Shown one piece after another: positions 50,882-59,235 of a stretch of 64,000 nucleotides of DNA. Made by a program: the position numbers and the translations under genes. The notes beneath the pieces were generated by a model. That model made no database searches and was not told the origin of the DNA. It saw nothing but the letters and a program-made list of their open reading frames with translations. The stretch is from the NCBI RefSeq assembly GCF_000367925.1, contig NZ_KB849175.1:397395-461394 (forward strand). Reading direction: 5' to 3'. The DNA is from Acinetobacter bohemicus ANC 3994 (GTDB lineage: Bacteria; Pseudomonadota; Gammaproteobacteria; Pseudomonadales; Moraxellaceae). How positions within the stretch are numbered: position 1 is the stretch's first letter; each line of letters begins with the position of its first letter.

Positions 50882-53728
50882 ATGAGCGATAAGCAAACTC
50901 CTGAAAATGCAGTGGATTATAAAGCCACGCTAAACCTCCCAGGTACTGAATTTGCAATGAAAGCAAATCTCGCAGTACGTGAAGCAAAATGGTTAGAAGA
51001 GTGGTATGCCGACAACATTTATCAGCAGATTCGTGCATCGCGTATTGGCAAGAAAAAATATGTGCTTCATGACGGCCCTCCATACGCCAATGGTCAAATT
51101 CACCTCGGTCATGCGGTAAATAAAGTCCTCAAAGACATCATCATCAAAAGCCGTATTATGGATGGTTTTGATGCACCCTATGTTCCGGGTTGGGACTGTC
51201 ACGGTTTACCAATTGAACTGAAAGTCGAAGAAAAAGTCGGTAAAGTCGGCGTAAAAGTCGATGCATCTACTTTCCGTAAGGCTTGCCGCGAATATGCTTA
51301 CACACAAGTCGAATTACAGAAAAAAGACTTTGTGCGTATGGGTGTGTTCGGTGATTGGGACAATCCGTACTTAACCATGAACTTCAAACAAGAAGCAGAC
51401 ATTGTGCGTTCATTGGGCGCAATTCAAAAACAAGGTCATATCCAACCGGGTCTGAAACCGGTCAACTGGTGTTTGGATTGTGGTTCTGCACTGGCAGAAG
51501 CGGAAGTTGAATACGAAGATAAAAGATCAGATGCGATTGACGTCGGTTTTACCGTTATTGATTTAGCCGATTTATCAGCGCGTTTGGGTGTTGAAGTTAA
51601 AGATTCAACTGACATTGTGATCTGGACAACAACGCCTTGGACAATTCCAGCCAACCAAGCGGTTGCCCTGCATGCTGACATTGAATATCAACTTGTTAAA
51701 GCACGTGGTGATGAAAAAGCTGCACAAAACTTTATTTTGGCAAAAGATTTAGTTGAGTCTGCCACTGAACGTTACGGCTTTACCACTGTTGAAGTGATTG
51801 CTGATTTTGCCGGTAGCAAACTTGAGAATTTACAATTACAACATCCTTTAATTACTGAACGTCAGGTTCCAGTCATTTTAGGCGAACACGTGATTGCAAG
51901 CAGTGGTACAGGTGCGGTACATACGGCTCCCGGCCATGGTGTAGACGATTATAAAGTTGGCTTACTGTACAACTTAAAAGTGGATAATCCTGTCGGTGGT
52001 AACGGGGTATATTTACCCACTGCACCCATTTTTGCAGGCGAACACATCTATAAAGCCAATCCACAGATTATTGCGGCACTCAGTGAAGCTGGAAAACTTT
52101 GGGCACATGTGGCGATTAAACACAGCTACCCACATTGCTGGCGTCATAAAACACCAATTATCTTCCGTGCAACCCCACAGTGGTTTATCAGCATGGATGA
52201 TCAAGGCTTACGTCAAGATGCGCTCAATGCCATCGAAAATGACATCAGCTTTGTACCAGATTGGGGTAAAAACCGTATTCAATCAATGATTGAAGGTCGT
52301 CCAGACTGGTGTATCTCACGTCAACGGACTTGGGGTGTGCCAATTCCATTCTTCGTACATAAAGACACCAATGAACTTCATCCACGTACGCCTGAACTCA
52401 TTGAAGAAGTTGCAAAACTGATCGAACAAGAAGGTATTGACGGTTGGTATAACCGTGAAGCCAAAGACTTCATCGGTGCAGATGCGGAACACTACAATGC
52501 GGTGCGTGACACCTTAGATGTCTGGTTTGACTCGGGTACAACGCATTTTGCCGTGCTTCGTGAACGTGAAGACTTAACCGACCCTGCTGATTTGTACCTT
52601 GAGGGTTCAGACCAACACCGTGGCTGGTTCCAATCATCGTTATTGACATCAATTGCCATCAACAAACGTGCGCCATATAAAGGGCTCTTGACCCATGGTT
52701 TCGTGGTGGATGAAAAAGGTCGTAAGATGTCGAAGTCAATCGGCAACGTGATCACCCCACAAGACATCATTAAAGATATGGGTGCAGACGGCTTACGTTT
52801 CTGGATCGCATCTTCAGACTACCGTTATGAAATGACCGCAGGTAAAGAAATCTTTAACCGTGCATCAGACGGCTACCGTCGTATTCGTAACACCTTGCGT
52901 TTCTTGTTGGCAAACCTAAATGGTTTCACCCCTGCAACAGATGCCTTGCCAGTAGATCAATTGATCGCGCTGGATCAATACATCTTGCAACGTGCGGCTG
53001 AAGTACAAAAAACCATTCAACAAGCCTATGAAGATATGAATTTCCATATCGTGGCCAGTTCATTGACCAACTTCTGTATTAATGACTTGGGTGGTTTCTA
53101 CCTCGACATTATCAAAGACCGTCAGTACACCACCAAAGCAGATTCTCAAGCGCGTCATTCGGCACAAACTGCGCTGTATCACTTGGTACAAGCCTTTGTC
53201 CGTTGGATGGCACCCATCTTGACCTTTACCGCGCAAGAAGCTTGGCCGTTAATTCCGGGTCAGACCGAAAAATATGTATTTACCACAGAATGGTATGACA
53301 TTCCTGTTGCTTCAACTGCAAACCTGATTTCAGAAGCCGATTGGCAAACCATGATTGCGGTTAAATCGGCAGTGAACAAGCAAATTGAAGCGGCACGTAA
53401 TGCCAAATTGATTGGTTCAAACTTATCTGCCAAAGTTGAACTTTGGGCCAATGCGGAACTCAAAACAGTACTAGATCAGTTAAATGATGAACTTCGTTTC
53501 GTCCTGATTACCTCAACTGTGATTGTGAATGCATTTGATGAAGCACAAGGTGAAGCGACTGAGCTTGAAGGCTTACGTGTGAAAGTCTCTGCTGCGGAAG
53601 GTGAAAAATGTGCGCGCTGCTGGCATGTTCTTCCAGATGTAAATACACATCACGAACATCCAGGTCTGTGTTCTCGTTGTATTATCAACCTTCCTACAGG
53701 TCAAGGCGAAGAGAGAAAATATGCCTAA
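50882..53728 (+). CDS. ileS: Isoleucyl-tRNA synthetase
   Basis: Charges tRNA-Ile. The 948-residue class I enzyme has the HIGH motif in PPYANGQIHLGHAVNK (about residues 60-75), an editing domain (CP1), KMSKS in DEKGRKMSKSIGN (about 612), and the C-terminal zinc finger with CARCWH and CSRC. The length is typical. Its stop overlaps the lspA start by eight bases. The gene is the bacterial type, not the mupirocin-resistant eukaryote-like type, judging by the C-terminal zinc motif. Confidence 0.97.
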   Translation: MSDKQTPENAVDYKATLNLPGTEFAMKANLAVREAKWLEEWYADNIYQQIRASRIGKKKYVLHDGPPYANGQIHLGHAVNKVLKDIIIKSRIMDGFDAPYVPGWDCHGLPIELKVEEKVGKVGVKVDASTFRKACREYAYTQVELQKKDFVRMGVFGDWDNPYLTMNFKQEADIVRSLGAIQKQGHIQPGLKPVNWCLDCGSALAEAEVEYEDKRSDAIDVGFTVIDLADLSARLGVEVKDSTDIVIWTTTPWTIPANQAVALHADIEYQLVKARGDEKAAQNFILAKDLVESATERYGFTTVEVIADFAGSKLENLQLQHPLITERQVPVILGEHVIASSGTGAVHTAPGHGVDDYKVGLLYNLKVDNPVGGNGVYLPTAPIFAGEHIYKANPQIIAALSEAGKLWAHVAIKHSYPHCWRHKTPIIFRATPQWFISMDDQGLRQDALNAIENDISFVPDWGKNRIQSMIEGRPDWCISRQRTWGVPIPFFVHKDTNELHPRTPELIEEVAKLIEQEGIDGWYNREAKDFIGADAEHYNAVRDTLDVWFDSGTTHFAVLREREDLTDPADLYLEGSDQHRGWFQSSLLTSIAINKRAPYKGLLTHGFVVDEKGRKMSKSIGNVITPQDIIKDMGADGLRFWIASSDYRYEMTAGKEIFNRASDGYRRIRNTLRFLLANLNGFTPATDALPVDQLIALDQYILQRAAEVQKTIQQAYEDMNFHIVASSLTNFCINDLGGFYLDIIKDRQYTTKADSQARHSAQTALYHLVQAFVRWMAPILTFTAQEAWPLIPGQTEKYVFTTEWYDIPVASTANLISEADWQTMIAVKSAVNKQIEAARNAKLIGSNLSAKVELWANAELKTVLDQLNDELRFVLITSTVIVNAFDEAQGEATELEGLRVKVSAAEGEKCARCWHVLPDVNTHHEHPGLCSRCIINLPTGQGEERKYA

Positions 53729-54263
53729 TCCACAACCGAAAAAGGGCTTATTCCAATTCTACCTACACAATTTAGTGTGGGTGGGTTTATCCATTGTCGC
53801 GATTATTCTCGACCAATGGACCAAATGGATTGCAACGACACATCTGAATTATGCAGATCCTGTGCCGGTACTGCCCTTTTTAAATTGGACATTGCTACAT
53901 AACTATGGCGCAGCTTTTAGTTTCTTGTCCGATGCAGGTGGATGGCAACGTTATTTCTTTACTTCACTGGCAGGTTTAGTGTCTGTGATTTTTGTATTTT
54001 GGCTCATGCGTATGCCAAAAAAAATCGTGATTTTACCGCTGGCGATTGCCCTTATTTTGGGTGGTGCCATCGGTAATTTAATTGACCGTGTCTCTTTAGG
54101 TTATGTGGTCGATTTTATTCATGTGTACTACAACAACAGCCATTTTCCTGCTTTTAATATTGCAGATAGTGCCATTACCTTAGGCACAATTCTGCTGCTT
54201 ATCGATACGTTTTTCCTCGAAAAACAACGTATTCAACGTGCTGAAGTGCAACAACATGACTGA
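53721..54263 (+). CDS. lspA: Lipoprotein signal peptidase (signal peptidase II)
   Basis: Cleaves prolipoprotein signal peptides in the inner membrane. The 180-residue protein has four predicted helices. The first is LVWVGLSIVAIILDQWTKWIA, which carries the conserved Asp-Gln-Trp-Thr-Lys. The active-site region is NYGAAFSFL, and the catalytic aspartates lie in VVDFIHVYYNNSHFPAFNIADSAITLG (about residues 130-155). It overlaps ileS by eight bases and fkpB by eight, so the three form one operon. Several predicted lipoproteins in the window would be its substrates. Confidence 0.96.
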   Translation: MPNPQPKKGLFQFYLHNLVWVGLSIVAIILDQWTKWIATTHLNYADPVPVLPFLNWTLLHNYGAAFSFLSDAGGWQRYFFTSLAGLVSVIFVFWLMRMPKKIVILPLAIALILGGAIGNLIDRVSLGYVVDFIHVYYNNSHFPAFNIADSAITLGTILLLIDTFFLEKQRIQRAEVQQHD

Positions 54264-54738
54264 AATAATTAATCCCAATGAAGAAACCCGTATTGCTGAA
54301 GGCTCAAAAGTAGAGCTTCACTTTTCTGTTGCTATTGAAAATGGCGTAGAAATTGACAATACCCGTAGCCGTGAAGAACCTGTCAGCCTTGTCATGGGCG
54401 ATGGCAGCTTACTGCCGGGCTTTGAAAAAGCACTGTTTGGTTTACGTGCTGGTGACCGTCGTACCGTAAGCCTTCCACCCGAAGATGCTTTTGGTCCGTG
54501 GAACCCTGAAAATATTCAAACATTTGATACGGTAAAATTCGAACAAACGCCAATTGTCGGCCATATGATTGAATTTGAAGATAAAGCCAAACAAAGCTTA
54601 TTTGGTGTGGTGAAATCAGTCGGTGAAGATATTACTGAAATTGATTTCAATCATCCACTTGCTGGCAAAGATATTACTTTTGAAGTGGAAATCTTCAAAG
54701 TCACGCCTGCGGGTCAGCAAGGTATAAAAATTATGTAA
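54256..54738 (+). CDS. fkpB: FKBP-type peptidyl-prolyl isomerase, SlpA-like
   Basis: A 160-residue prolyl isomerase. The fold pattern is present: GSKVELHFSVAIENGVEIDNT, GDGSLLPGFEKALFGLRAGDRRTVSLPPEDAFG and the SlyD/SlpA-type insert with later DFNHPLAGKDITFEVEIF. The ATG at 54256 lies within the end of lspA; an in-frame GTG 18 bases earlier is less likely. The order lspA-fkpB is conserved; in E. coli ispH follows, but here a terminator and an IS element follow instead. Confidence 0.93.
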   Translation: MTEIINPNEETRIAEGSKVELHFSVAIENGVEIDNTRSREEPVSLVMGDGSLLPGFEKALFGLRAGDRRTVSLPPEDAFGPWNPENIQTFDTVKFEQTPIVGHMIEFEDKAKQSLFGVVKSVGEDITEIDFNHPLAGKDITFEVEIFKVTPAGQQGIKIM

Positions 54739-54762
54739 TTCAGCATTCGCTGAGACAGTATT

Positions 54763-54788
54763 AAAAAAGCTCCTTCGGGAGCTTTTTT
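54763..54788 (+). terminator. Terminator of the ribF-ileS-lspA-fkpB region
   Basis: AAAAAAGCTCC and GGAGCTTTTTT form an 11-bp stem with a TTCG tetraloop, a strong Rho-independent terminator. Confidence 0.92.
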
Positions 54789-54854
54789 AGCTTGGGTAAA
54801 ATACAAAACCCTCATATTCAGCCCTTCATATTCATATTAATTTAGGGCGTGTCC

Positions 54855-55361
54855 TCATTTGGCTTTACACCAAATAAACATGCAAGCAATGTAAATCATA
54901 GACTGATAATTTCGTGCAAGCTTATCAAATCGGGTTGCAATCGCTCGAAAATGTTTTAACCTCGCAAACGCATTCTCAACTAAATGCCTTAATCGATATA
55001 GATATTTATCAAATTCTTTATTTAATCTTTTACTATTTGATCTCATTGGAATAATTGGAATCATATTTTTATTTTTAATCAATATTCTGATGGTCTCAGC
55101 ATCATATCCCTTATCTGCAATTAAATAATCTGCTTTTTCTACAGTCTCTATCAATTGCTCTGCAACTTGGCTATCGTGGACTTGACCCCCAGTGATTTTA
55201 AAATCAATCGGTAATCCATTCGCGTCGGTTGCAAGATGTATTTTTGTTGTTCGCCCACCACGTGATTGTCCAATTGCTCTTTCGAAACCATTCCGAGCTC
55301 CACTTGCATGCTGATGCACGCGTATGTAGCTTCCGTCAATGAATACCCATTCTTGATCCAA
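54855..55361 (-). CDS. IS5-family transposase, orfB (DDE catalytic part)
   Basis: The 168-residue catalytic part. The DDE residues are visible: Asp in VFIDGSYIRVHQH, Asp in YLIADKGYDAETIR and Glu in LRHLVENAFARLKHFRAIATRFDK. A TTG serves as the first possible start at 55361, but the frame is open upstream to the T8 run, so orfB is probably made only as the -1 frameshift fusion with orfA. Confidence 0.88.
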   Translation of the reverse strand: MDQEWVFIDGSYIRVHQHASGARNGFERAIGQSRGGRTTKIHLATDANGLPIDFKITGGQVHDSQVAEQLIETVEKADYLIADKGYDAETIRILIKNKNMIPIIPMRSNSKRLNKEFDKYLYRLRHLVENAFARLKHFRAIATRFDKLARNYQSMIYIACMFIWCKAK

Positions 55362-55606
55362 GACGCCACGTAATCTAAAAAAAATTTATTCCACAACCCC
55401 TTACTTGCCCAACGATTAAAACGATTATAAGCAGTTTGCCAAGGACAAAATTCTTGAGGAATATCACGCCATGTCGCACCTGTACGTAGTTTCCATAAGA
55501 TAGCTTCCATGATATTTCTACTATTCTTTGAACAGTAGCAACCGTGTAATCGCATTGTATCTTGGATTTGCTGCCAAATATTATCTGTTAAAAGAGTACG
55601 TGCCAT
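55151..55606 (-). CDS. IS5-family transposase, orfA (frameshifted N-terminal part)
   Basis: A 151-residue frame with the IS427-group N-terminus: LLTDNIWQQIQDTMRLHGCY, then MEAILWKLRTGATWRDIPQEFCPWQTAYNRFNRWASKGLW. This is the DNA-binding DUF4096-like domain. The frame continues past the T8 slippery run in the wrong phase, producing a tail without family likeness. The active transposase is expected to switch -1 at the run into orfB. Confidence 0.88.
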   Translation of the reverse strand: MARTLLTDNIWQQIQDTMRLHGCYCSKNSRNIMEAILWKLRTGATWRDIPQEFCPWQTAYNRFNRWASKGLWNKFFLDYVASWIKNGYSLTEATYACISMQVELGMVSKEQLDNHVVGEQQKYILQPTRMDYRLILKSLGVKSTIAKLQSN

Positions 55607-55718
55607 TGAATAATATTGAAATACAACTAATTTGGAATATTATTTTAAGTCTTTAACATCCATTCTTCAAATGAGGACACGCCCTAGAGCGCAACGAGAT
55701 AAAAAAAACAGGTTCAGC

Positions 55719-56261
55719 ATGAAAATTCAAATTATTGTTGGTAGTGTGCGTGAAGGGCGTATTGCGATTAAAGTCGCACGTTGGGTACAACGAAGTATCG
55801 AAAAAGCAAATTTCAGTACCGTTCAAACCGAACTGGTCGATTTAAAACAATGGGATCTGCCTATTTTTGCAGGAGCACACCCTCCTATCACGGGTATTTA
55901 TGACCAACCCAAACAACAAGAGTGGGCTGATAAAATTTCCCAAGCCGATGCCATTATTTTTATCAGTCCTGAATATAATCATGGCTACAGTCCAGCCTTA
56001 AAAAATGCTTTAGATTACTTAGGCAAAGAATGGCAAGGTAAACCCGCGGCCTATATTGGCTATGGTGCAACCAATGGATCACGTTCGATTGATCAAATTC
56101 GTCAAGTCGGCACACAATTGGGCTTAGTCGACAGTAATGCAGTGATTGAAATTCGTGACATCTTCTCACGCAATAAAACGGAAGAATTTGAACCCAATGA
56201 ATTTGATGAAAAAAAGCTGACATCCGTTTTGGATAAATTGATCCAATATGTCAGTGCCTGA
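55719..56261 (+). CDS. NADPH-dependent FMN reductase family protein
   Basis: A 180-residue flavodoxin-like reductase. FMN-binding GSVREGR (residues 8-14) and SPEYNHGYSPALKNALDYLGKEW (about 85-107) are typical of NADPH-dependent FMN reductases and azoreductase-like proteins. It could supply reduced flavin (for example to SsuD), but nothing in the sequence shows a partner. The ATG at 55719 lies only 34 bases from the IS end, so its native promoter has been separated; a frame that runs back into the IS is not real. An outward IS promoter could drive it. Confidence 0.85.
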   Translation: MKIQIIVGSVREGRIAIKVARWVQRSIEKANFSTVQTELVDLKQWDLPIFAGAHPPITGIYDQPKQQEWADKISQADAIIFISPEYNHGYSPALKNALDYLGKEWQGKPAAYIGYGATNGSRSIDQIRQVGTQLGLVDSNAVIEIRDIFSRNKTEEFEPNEFDEKKLTSVLDKLIQYVSA

Positions 56262-56452
56262 TGTTTTTTAGTCTGTTGTCAGTTTTAGCTTACAACAGTT
56301 GCAGAAAATCACCGCTTTTCACACATCATTTATCACGCTATATTAAAGACATACAGAGACAGAAAGCCTCTAATGCATAAAACAATAACAATAAAGCATA
56401 AACAGCAGGAAGCTGATCGGTACGACAGGCGTTATACCTTTAAATGAATATG

Positions 56453-56487
56453 AAAAAGCCTCGACAGGATGTCGGGGCTTTTTTTAT
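56453..56487 (+). terminator. Terminator between the FMN reductase gene and a decayed gene
   Basis: AAAAAGCCTCGAC and GTCGGGGCTTTTT form a 13-bp stem with one wobble and loop AGGAT, then T residues. It lies about 190 bases past the FMN reductase stop; the bases between hold a 24-codon frame (56374-56448) but no convincing gene. Confidence 0.8.
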
Positions 56488-56517
56488 TGAATGCTTGGGA
56501 CAGTCGGAATTTACCAA

Positions 56518-56720
56518 TTAAAGGTTTATTTGAAATCCTAAATCAAGATCACAGGCAGCTTGCCCTCCACGTATGCCCCCATTTTCTAAAGTACGTCCTG
56601 TTAAAACAATTTTAATCTGATCTGACGGAACAGAAAATTGATGATTTGATTCAGCACTAAATGAACATTGCGATCTGTTTTAGCAAGTTGAAAGGCTTCT
56701 TTAAAGCATTAAACACAGCA
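56518..56720 (-). pseudogene. Decayed C-terminal gene fragment, unknown family
   Basis: In one minus-strand frame the region reads SAESNHQFSVPSDQIKIVLT, then GRTLENGGIRGGQAACDLDL and GFQINL, ending at a stop near 56518. Protein-like sequence just upstream (KEAFQLAKTDRNV) is in another frame, so a frameshift near 56660 seems to separate the halves. There is no start codon with a ribosome-binding site. The fragment looks like the C-terminus of a beta-rich secreted protein. I cannot name it. Confidence 0.45.
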
Positions 56721-56745
56721 ACTATGATCTCTTATTAAAAGCAAA

Positions 56746-57927
56746 TTATTGTGCGGTTAATTGCAGTAATCTGGCATTTTTCCCATCTTCAAGTACCCAA
56801 ATTGAACCATCCTCAACTTCGAGTAAACCACGTATCCGTTGCTGCATCTTTAAACGTTGTACTTCAAGCACAGGCTTCATTTCAGTATCCACAATCACAA
56901 TCGCTTTAGAAGATAAACCACCAATCAGCGCTTTATTTTTCCATGCAGGAAATTGATTTCCTGTATAAAAAATTAAACTAGATGGAGAGATGACAGGTGT
57001 CCAACTGATTGCCGGTGCTTTAAATTCTGCACGAGTATCATGATCCGGTATGTCTGTACCATCGTAATGATCGCCATTCGAAACCACGGGATAACCATAA
57101 TTTTCACCTTTGATAATAATATTGAGTTCATCGCCACCTTTAGGACCCATTTCAACGCTCCAAAGCTGACCTTGATGATCAAATGCCATACCCAATGGAT
57201 TGCGATGTCCCAATGACCAGACTTGTTTGGCAATTTCACCTCTGTCTGTAAAGGGATTACCCGACGCAGCTGTACCATCATCATTTAAACGTAAAATCTT
57301 GCCTAAATTAGAATTCATATCCTGTGCAGGATCAAATTTCTGCCTTTCACCTGAACTCAGCCATAGCTTTCCATCTGCACCAAATAAAATACGATGCGAA
57401 TAATGTCCTTGCCCCTGTACTTTAGGCACTTGTGTCCAAATGGTCTTTAAATGTTTCATCTGTGGATTTTGAGCATCCGACAAATCTAACTCACCGCGTA
57501 CAACCACAGCACCATAACCACCCTGTCCCGCTTCAGCATAGCTAATATAAAGCCAATGGTTACGCTGAAACTGAGGATGCAATACAATATCCCCCAAACC
57601 ACCTTGTCCACCATAAGCCACTGTAGGTAGTCCTTTAATTTCAACCTGTTGTTTTGTTTTTGGATTAAATAATTTTAATTTTCCTTTACGCTCAGTCACC
57701 AGTACACGACCATCTTTTAAAGCTGCCATTGCCCAAGGCTCATTAAACTGTGCAATCGTTTTAACTTGATAAGTTTGGTTGATCCGAGTGACAGATGTTG
57801 TTTTGGCTATTTCAGCCGCTGTTTTTTGCTCAAATTTAGAGGAATTACTTTGTGCATTACACGCCATTAAAATCAAAGAACTGGTTAAAGTCACCGTAGT
57901 AAGCAGACTCAGTCGTAATATTTTCAT
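56746..57927 (-). CDS. PQQ-dependent aldose sugar dehydrogenase, YliI-like lipoprotein
   Basis: Oxidises aldose sugars with pyrroloquinoline quinone. The 393-residue precursor has a lipoprotein signal (MKILRLSLLTTVTLTSSLILMAC, lipobox LMAC). The six-bladed propeller shows the family segments GGQGGLGDIVLHPQF, GHYSHRILFGADGKLWLSSGER and GHRNPLGMAFDHQGQLWSVEMGPKGGDELN, with PQQ-binding His and Arg. ATG at 57927 is used because it starts the signal; the frame is open 21 codons earlier. The soluble PQQ glucose dehydrogenase (GdhB) is longer; this is the YliI type. Production of PQQ is not encoded here. Confidence 0.9.
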   Translation of the reverse strand: MKILRLSLLTTVTLTSSLILMACNAQSNSSKFEQKTAAEIAKTTSVTRINQTYQVKTIAQFNEPWAMAALKDGRVLVTERKGKLKLFNPKTKQQVEIKGLPTVAYGGQGGLGDIVLHPQFQRNHWLYISYAEAGQGGYGAVVVRGELDLSDAQNPQMKHLKTIWTQVPKVQGQGHYSHRILFGADGKLWLSSGERQKFDPAQDMNSNLGKILRLNDDGTAASGNPFTDRGEIAKQVWSLGHRNPLGMAFDHQGQLWSVEMGPKGGDELNIIIKGENYGYPVVSNGDHYDGTDIPDHDTRAEFKAPAISWTPVISPSSLIFYTGNQFPAWKNKALIGGLSSKAIVIVDTEMKPVLEVQRLKMQQRIRGLLEVEDGSIWVLEDGKNARLLQLTAQ

Positions 57928-58225
57928 TATGATTTCCACTTTTATGCAAGTTTCTATCATTGTCATTCTAAGTAATTTATTCAAAATCACTATTTTTTAT
58001 TGTTAATTGCTACAGCCCAGTAATCTTAGCCTACATAATCGACACAAATTATAGTGTAGGAAATAACGTACACAGGCTGCTGCTTTTTGCGTATATACCA
58101 ATGAATAAAGTTTTATTATTCTTAACTCATTAGGAAACAGGATGTTTCCCAAATGAAAACAATAATAATAAGTTTGAACATCAGGATGTGAGGTATAGCA
58201 GAAGTTATACCTAAGCAATGCATAC

Positions 58226-58258
58226 AAAAAAGCCCTCTCATCATGATAGGGCTTTTTT
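58226..58258 (-). terminator. Terminator of the ankyrin gene
   Basis: AAAAAAGCCCT and AGGGCTTTTTT form an 11-bp stem around an 11-base loop, 14 bases past the ankyrin stop. Confidence 0.88.
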
Positions 58259-58271
58259 GCATTTAAGTGAT

Positions 58272-58595
58272 TTAAGCTATTCCTTTTAAGCTCTTTAGAT
58301 AACTCACTATTTCTTGATTACCTGCCATTTCAGCAAGTTCTAAAGCTGTATAAGTACTGCGATGATTAATATCTGCACCTTTACTAATTAATAGCTTCAC
58401 TACCTCTAAATGATCATTTTCAGCTGCTGCATGTAAGGCACTATAACCTTCTTCATCGGCAGAGTTGACGTCCAGACCTTCCTGTAGCGCCTGCTCGACT
58501 TGTTCGATGTCGCCTAAAGATGCCCAGTACACCAGTTCAGGAAGATGCAGCTCGTCATCATCTTCAGGGATTGGGGAGAATGAGTTGATGTTCAT
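58272..58595 (-). CDS. Ankyrin-repeat protein
   Basis: A 107-residue protein with about two full ankyrin repeats: DEEGYSALHAAAENDHLEVVKLLISKGADINHR, preceded by a half repeat (LVYWASLGDIEQVEQALQEGLDVNSA) and followed by a partial one (TALELAEMAGNQEIVSYL). There is no signal peptide. Such proteins bind other proteins; no partner is seen. It has its own terminator. Confidence 0.85.
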   Translation of the reverse strand: MNINSFSPIPEDDDELHLPELVYWASLGDIEQVEQALQEGLDVNSADEEGYSALHAAAENDHLEVVKLLISKGADINHRSTYTALELAEMAGNQEIVSYLKSLKGIA

Positions 58596-58751
58596 CTGAG
58601 TAATCCTATTTATTCAACATCTATAATTGATAACTAATTCTAACGCGCTCTACTTAATAAAAAACTATAGCTATGAATATGTATAGAAAAATAAGGTAAA
58701 ACTATGTATTTAATTTTTTGAAGAGAAAGCCTGAGGAAAAATCAAAATCTA

Positions 58752-59105
58752 TTATTTATTTTTACAATTACCTCGAAATACCATTGCATTATCCATATAA
58801 GTAAAGGATTTGATAGGTTTACTTTGGTACTCTTCAAGAATAAGAGAATATACATTACTTCCGCTTCCTAATCCTTCTCCTATTTTTAAATAGTTAATTA
58901 CTTTAAAACCATTATCTTTAGAACCTGGATCAATAATAAATGGTTTATTAACGTAATCATTTTTCAAAGCTCCACTCATGATTCCTGTACTACGATCAAC
59001 ATTGAAAGTCCGACCAATGTAATAAGTCTCTAAATTTCTCACATCATAACTATTAGATATTTCTTCTATTACACATTCATAGCTGTTTATTTTTTGAGCA
59101 TGCAC
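58752..59105 (-). CDS. Small secreted protein, unknown; start uncertain
   Basis: The 117-codon frame from GTG 59105 reads HAQKINSYECVIEEISNSYD and continues to NAMVFRGNCKNK with two Cys. The frame stays open upstream and encodes a convincing signal peptide: KKRYKFYENIILGAIFLANSFVHA before QKI, which is a signal peptidase cut. No ATG, GTG or TTG exists before the signal; the first usable codons are CTG at 59177 (LFYKKRYKFY) or ATT/ATC/ATA further up. The gene thus either uses a rare start or has lost its start. A MITE-like element begins about 60 bases upstream. Confidence 0.6.
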   Translation of the reverse strand: MHAQKINSYECVIEEISNSYDVRNLETYYIGRTFNVDRSTGIMSGALKNDYVNKPFIIDPGSKDNGFKVINYLKIGEGLGSGSNVYSLILEEYQSKPIKSFTYMDNAMVFRGNCKNK

Positions 59106-59235
59106 AAAGGAATTTGCTAAAAATATTGCACCTAAAATTATATTCTCATAAAATTTATATCTCTTTTTATAAAACAGATTCTCTTTATAGAATACTATTA
59201 TTTTGATTTTAAAAATAAAAAAGCCCCCTTACGGA

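Larger units (their letters stand above)
54845..55684 (-). mobile_element. IS5-family insertion sequence, IS427-group type
   Basis: An 840-base element with 17-bp terminal inverted repeats (GGGCGTGTCCTCATTTG at 54845-54861 and its complement at 55668-55684), flanked by TA on both sides, fitting the short duplication of this group. Two overlapping minus-strand frames (orfA 55606-55151, orfB 55361-54855 with an open frame upstream) code for a DDE transposase. Eight T in a row on the coding strand (55377-55384) give a -1 frameshift site that joins NKFF to FRLRGVLDQEWVFIDGSY. All parts are intact, so it may be active. I cannot name the IS. Confidence 0.9.

Noticed and set aside
55632..55718. 29-residue extension of the FMN reductase into the IS end
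   Set aside because: The sequence comes from the inverted repeat of the insertion element; the flavodoxin-like domain starts at 55719.
58003..58227. Minus-strand 74-codon frame
   Set aside because: No ribosome-binding site, Cys/Tyr/Leu-rich random-like composition, and it begins just before the ankyrin terminator.
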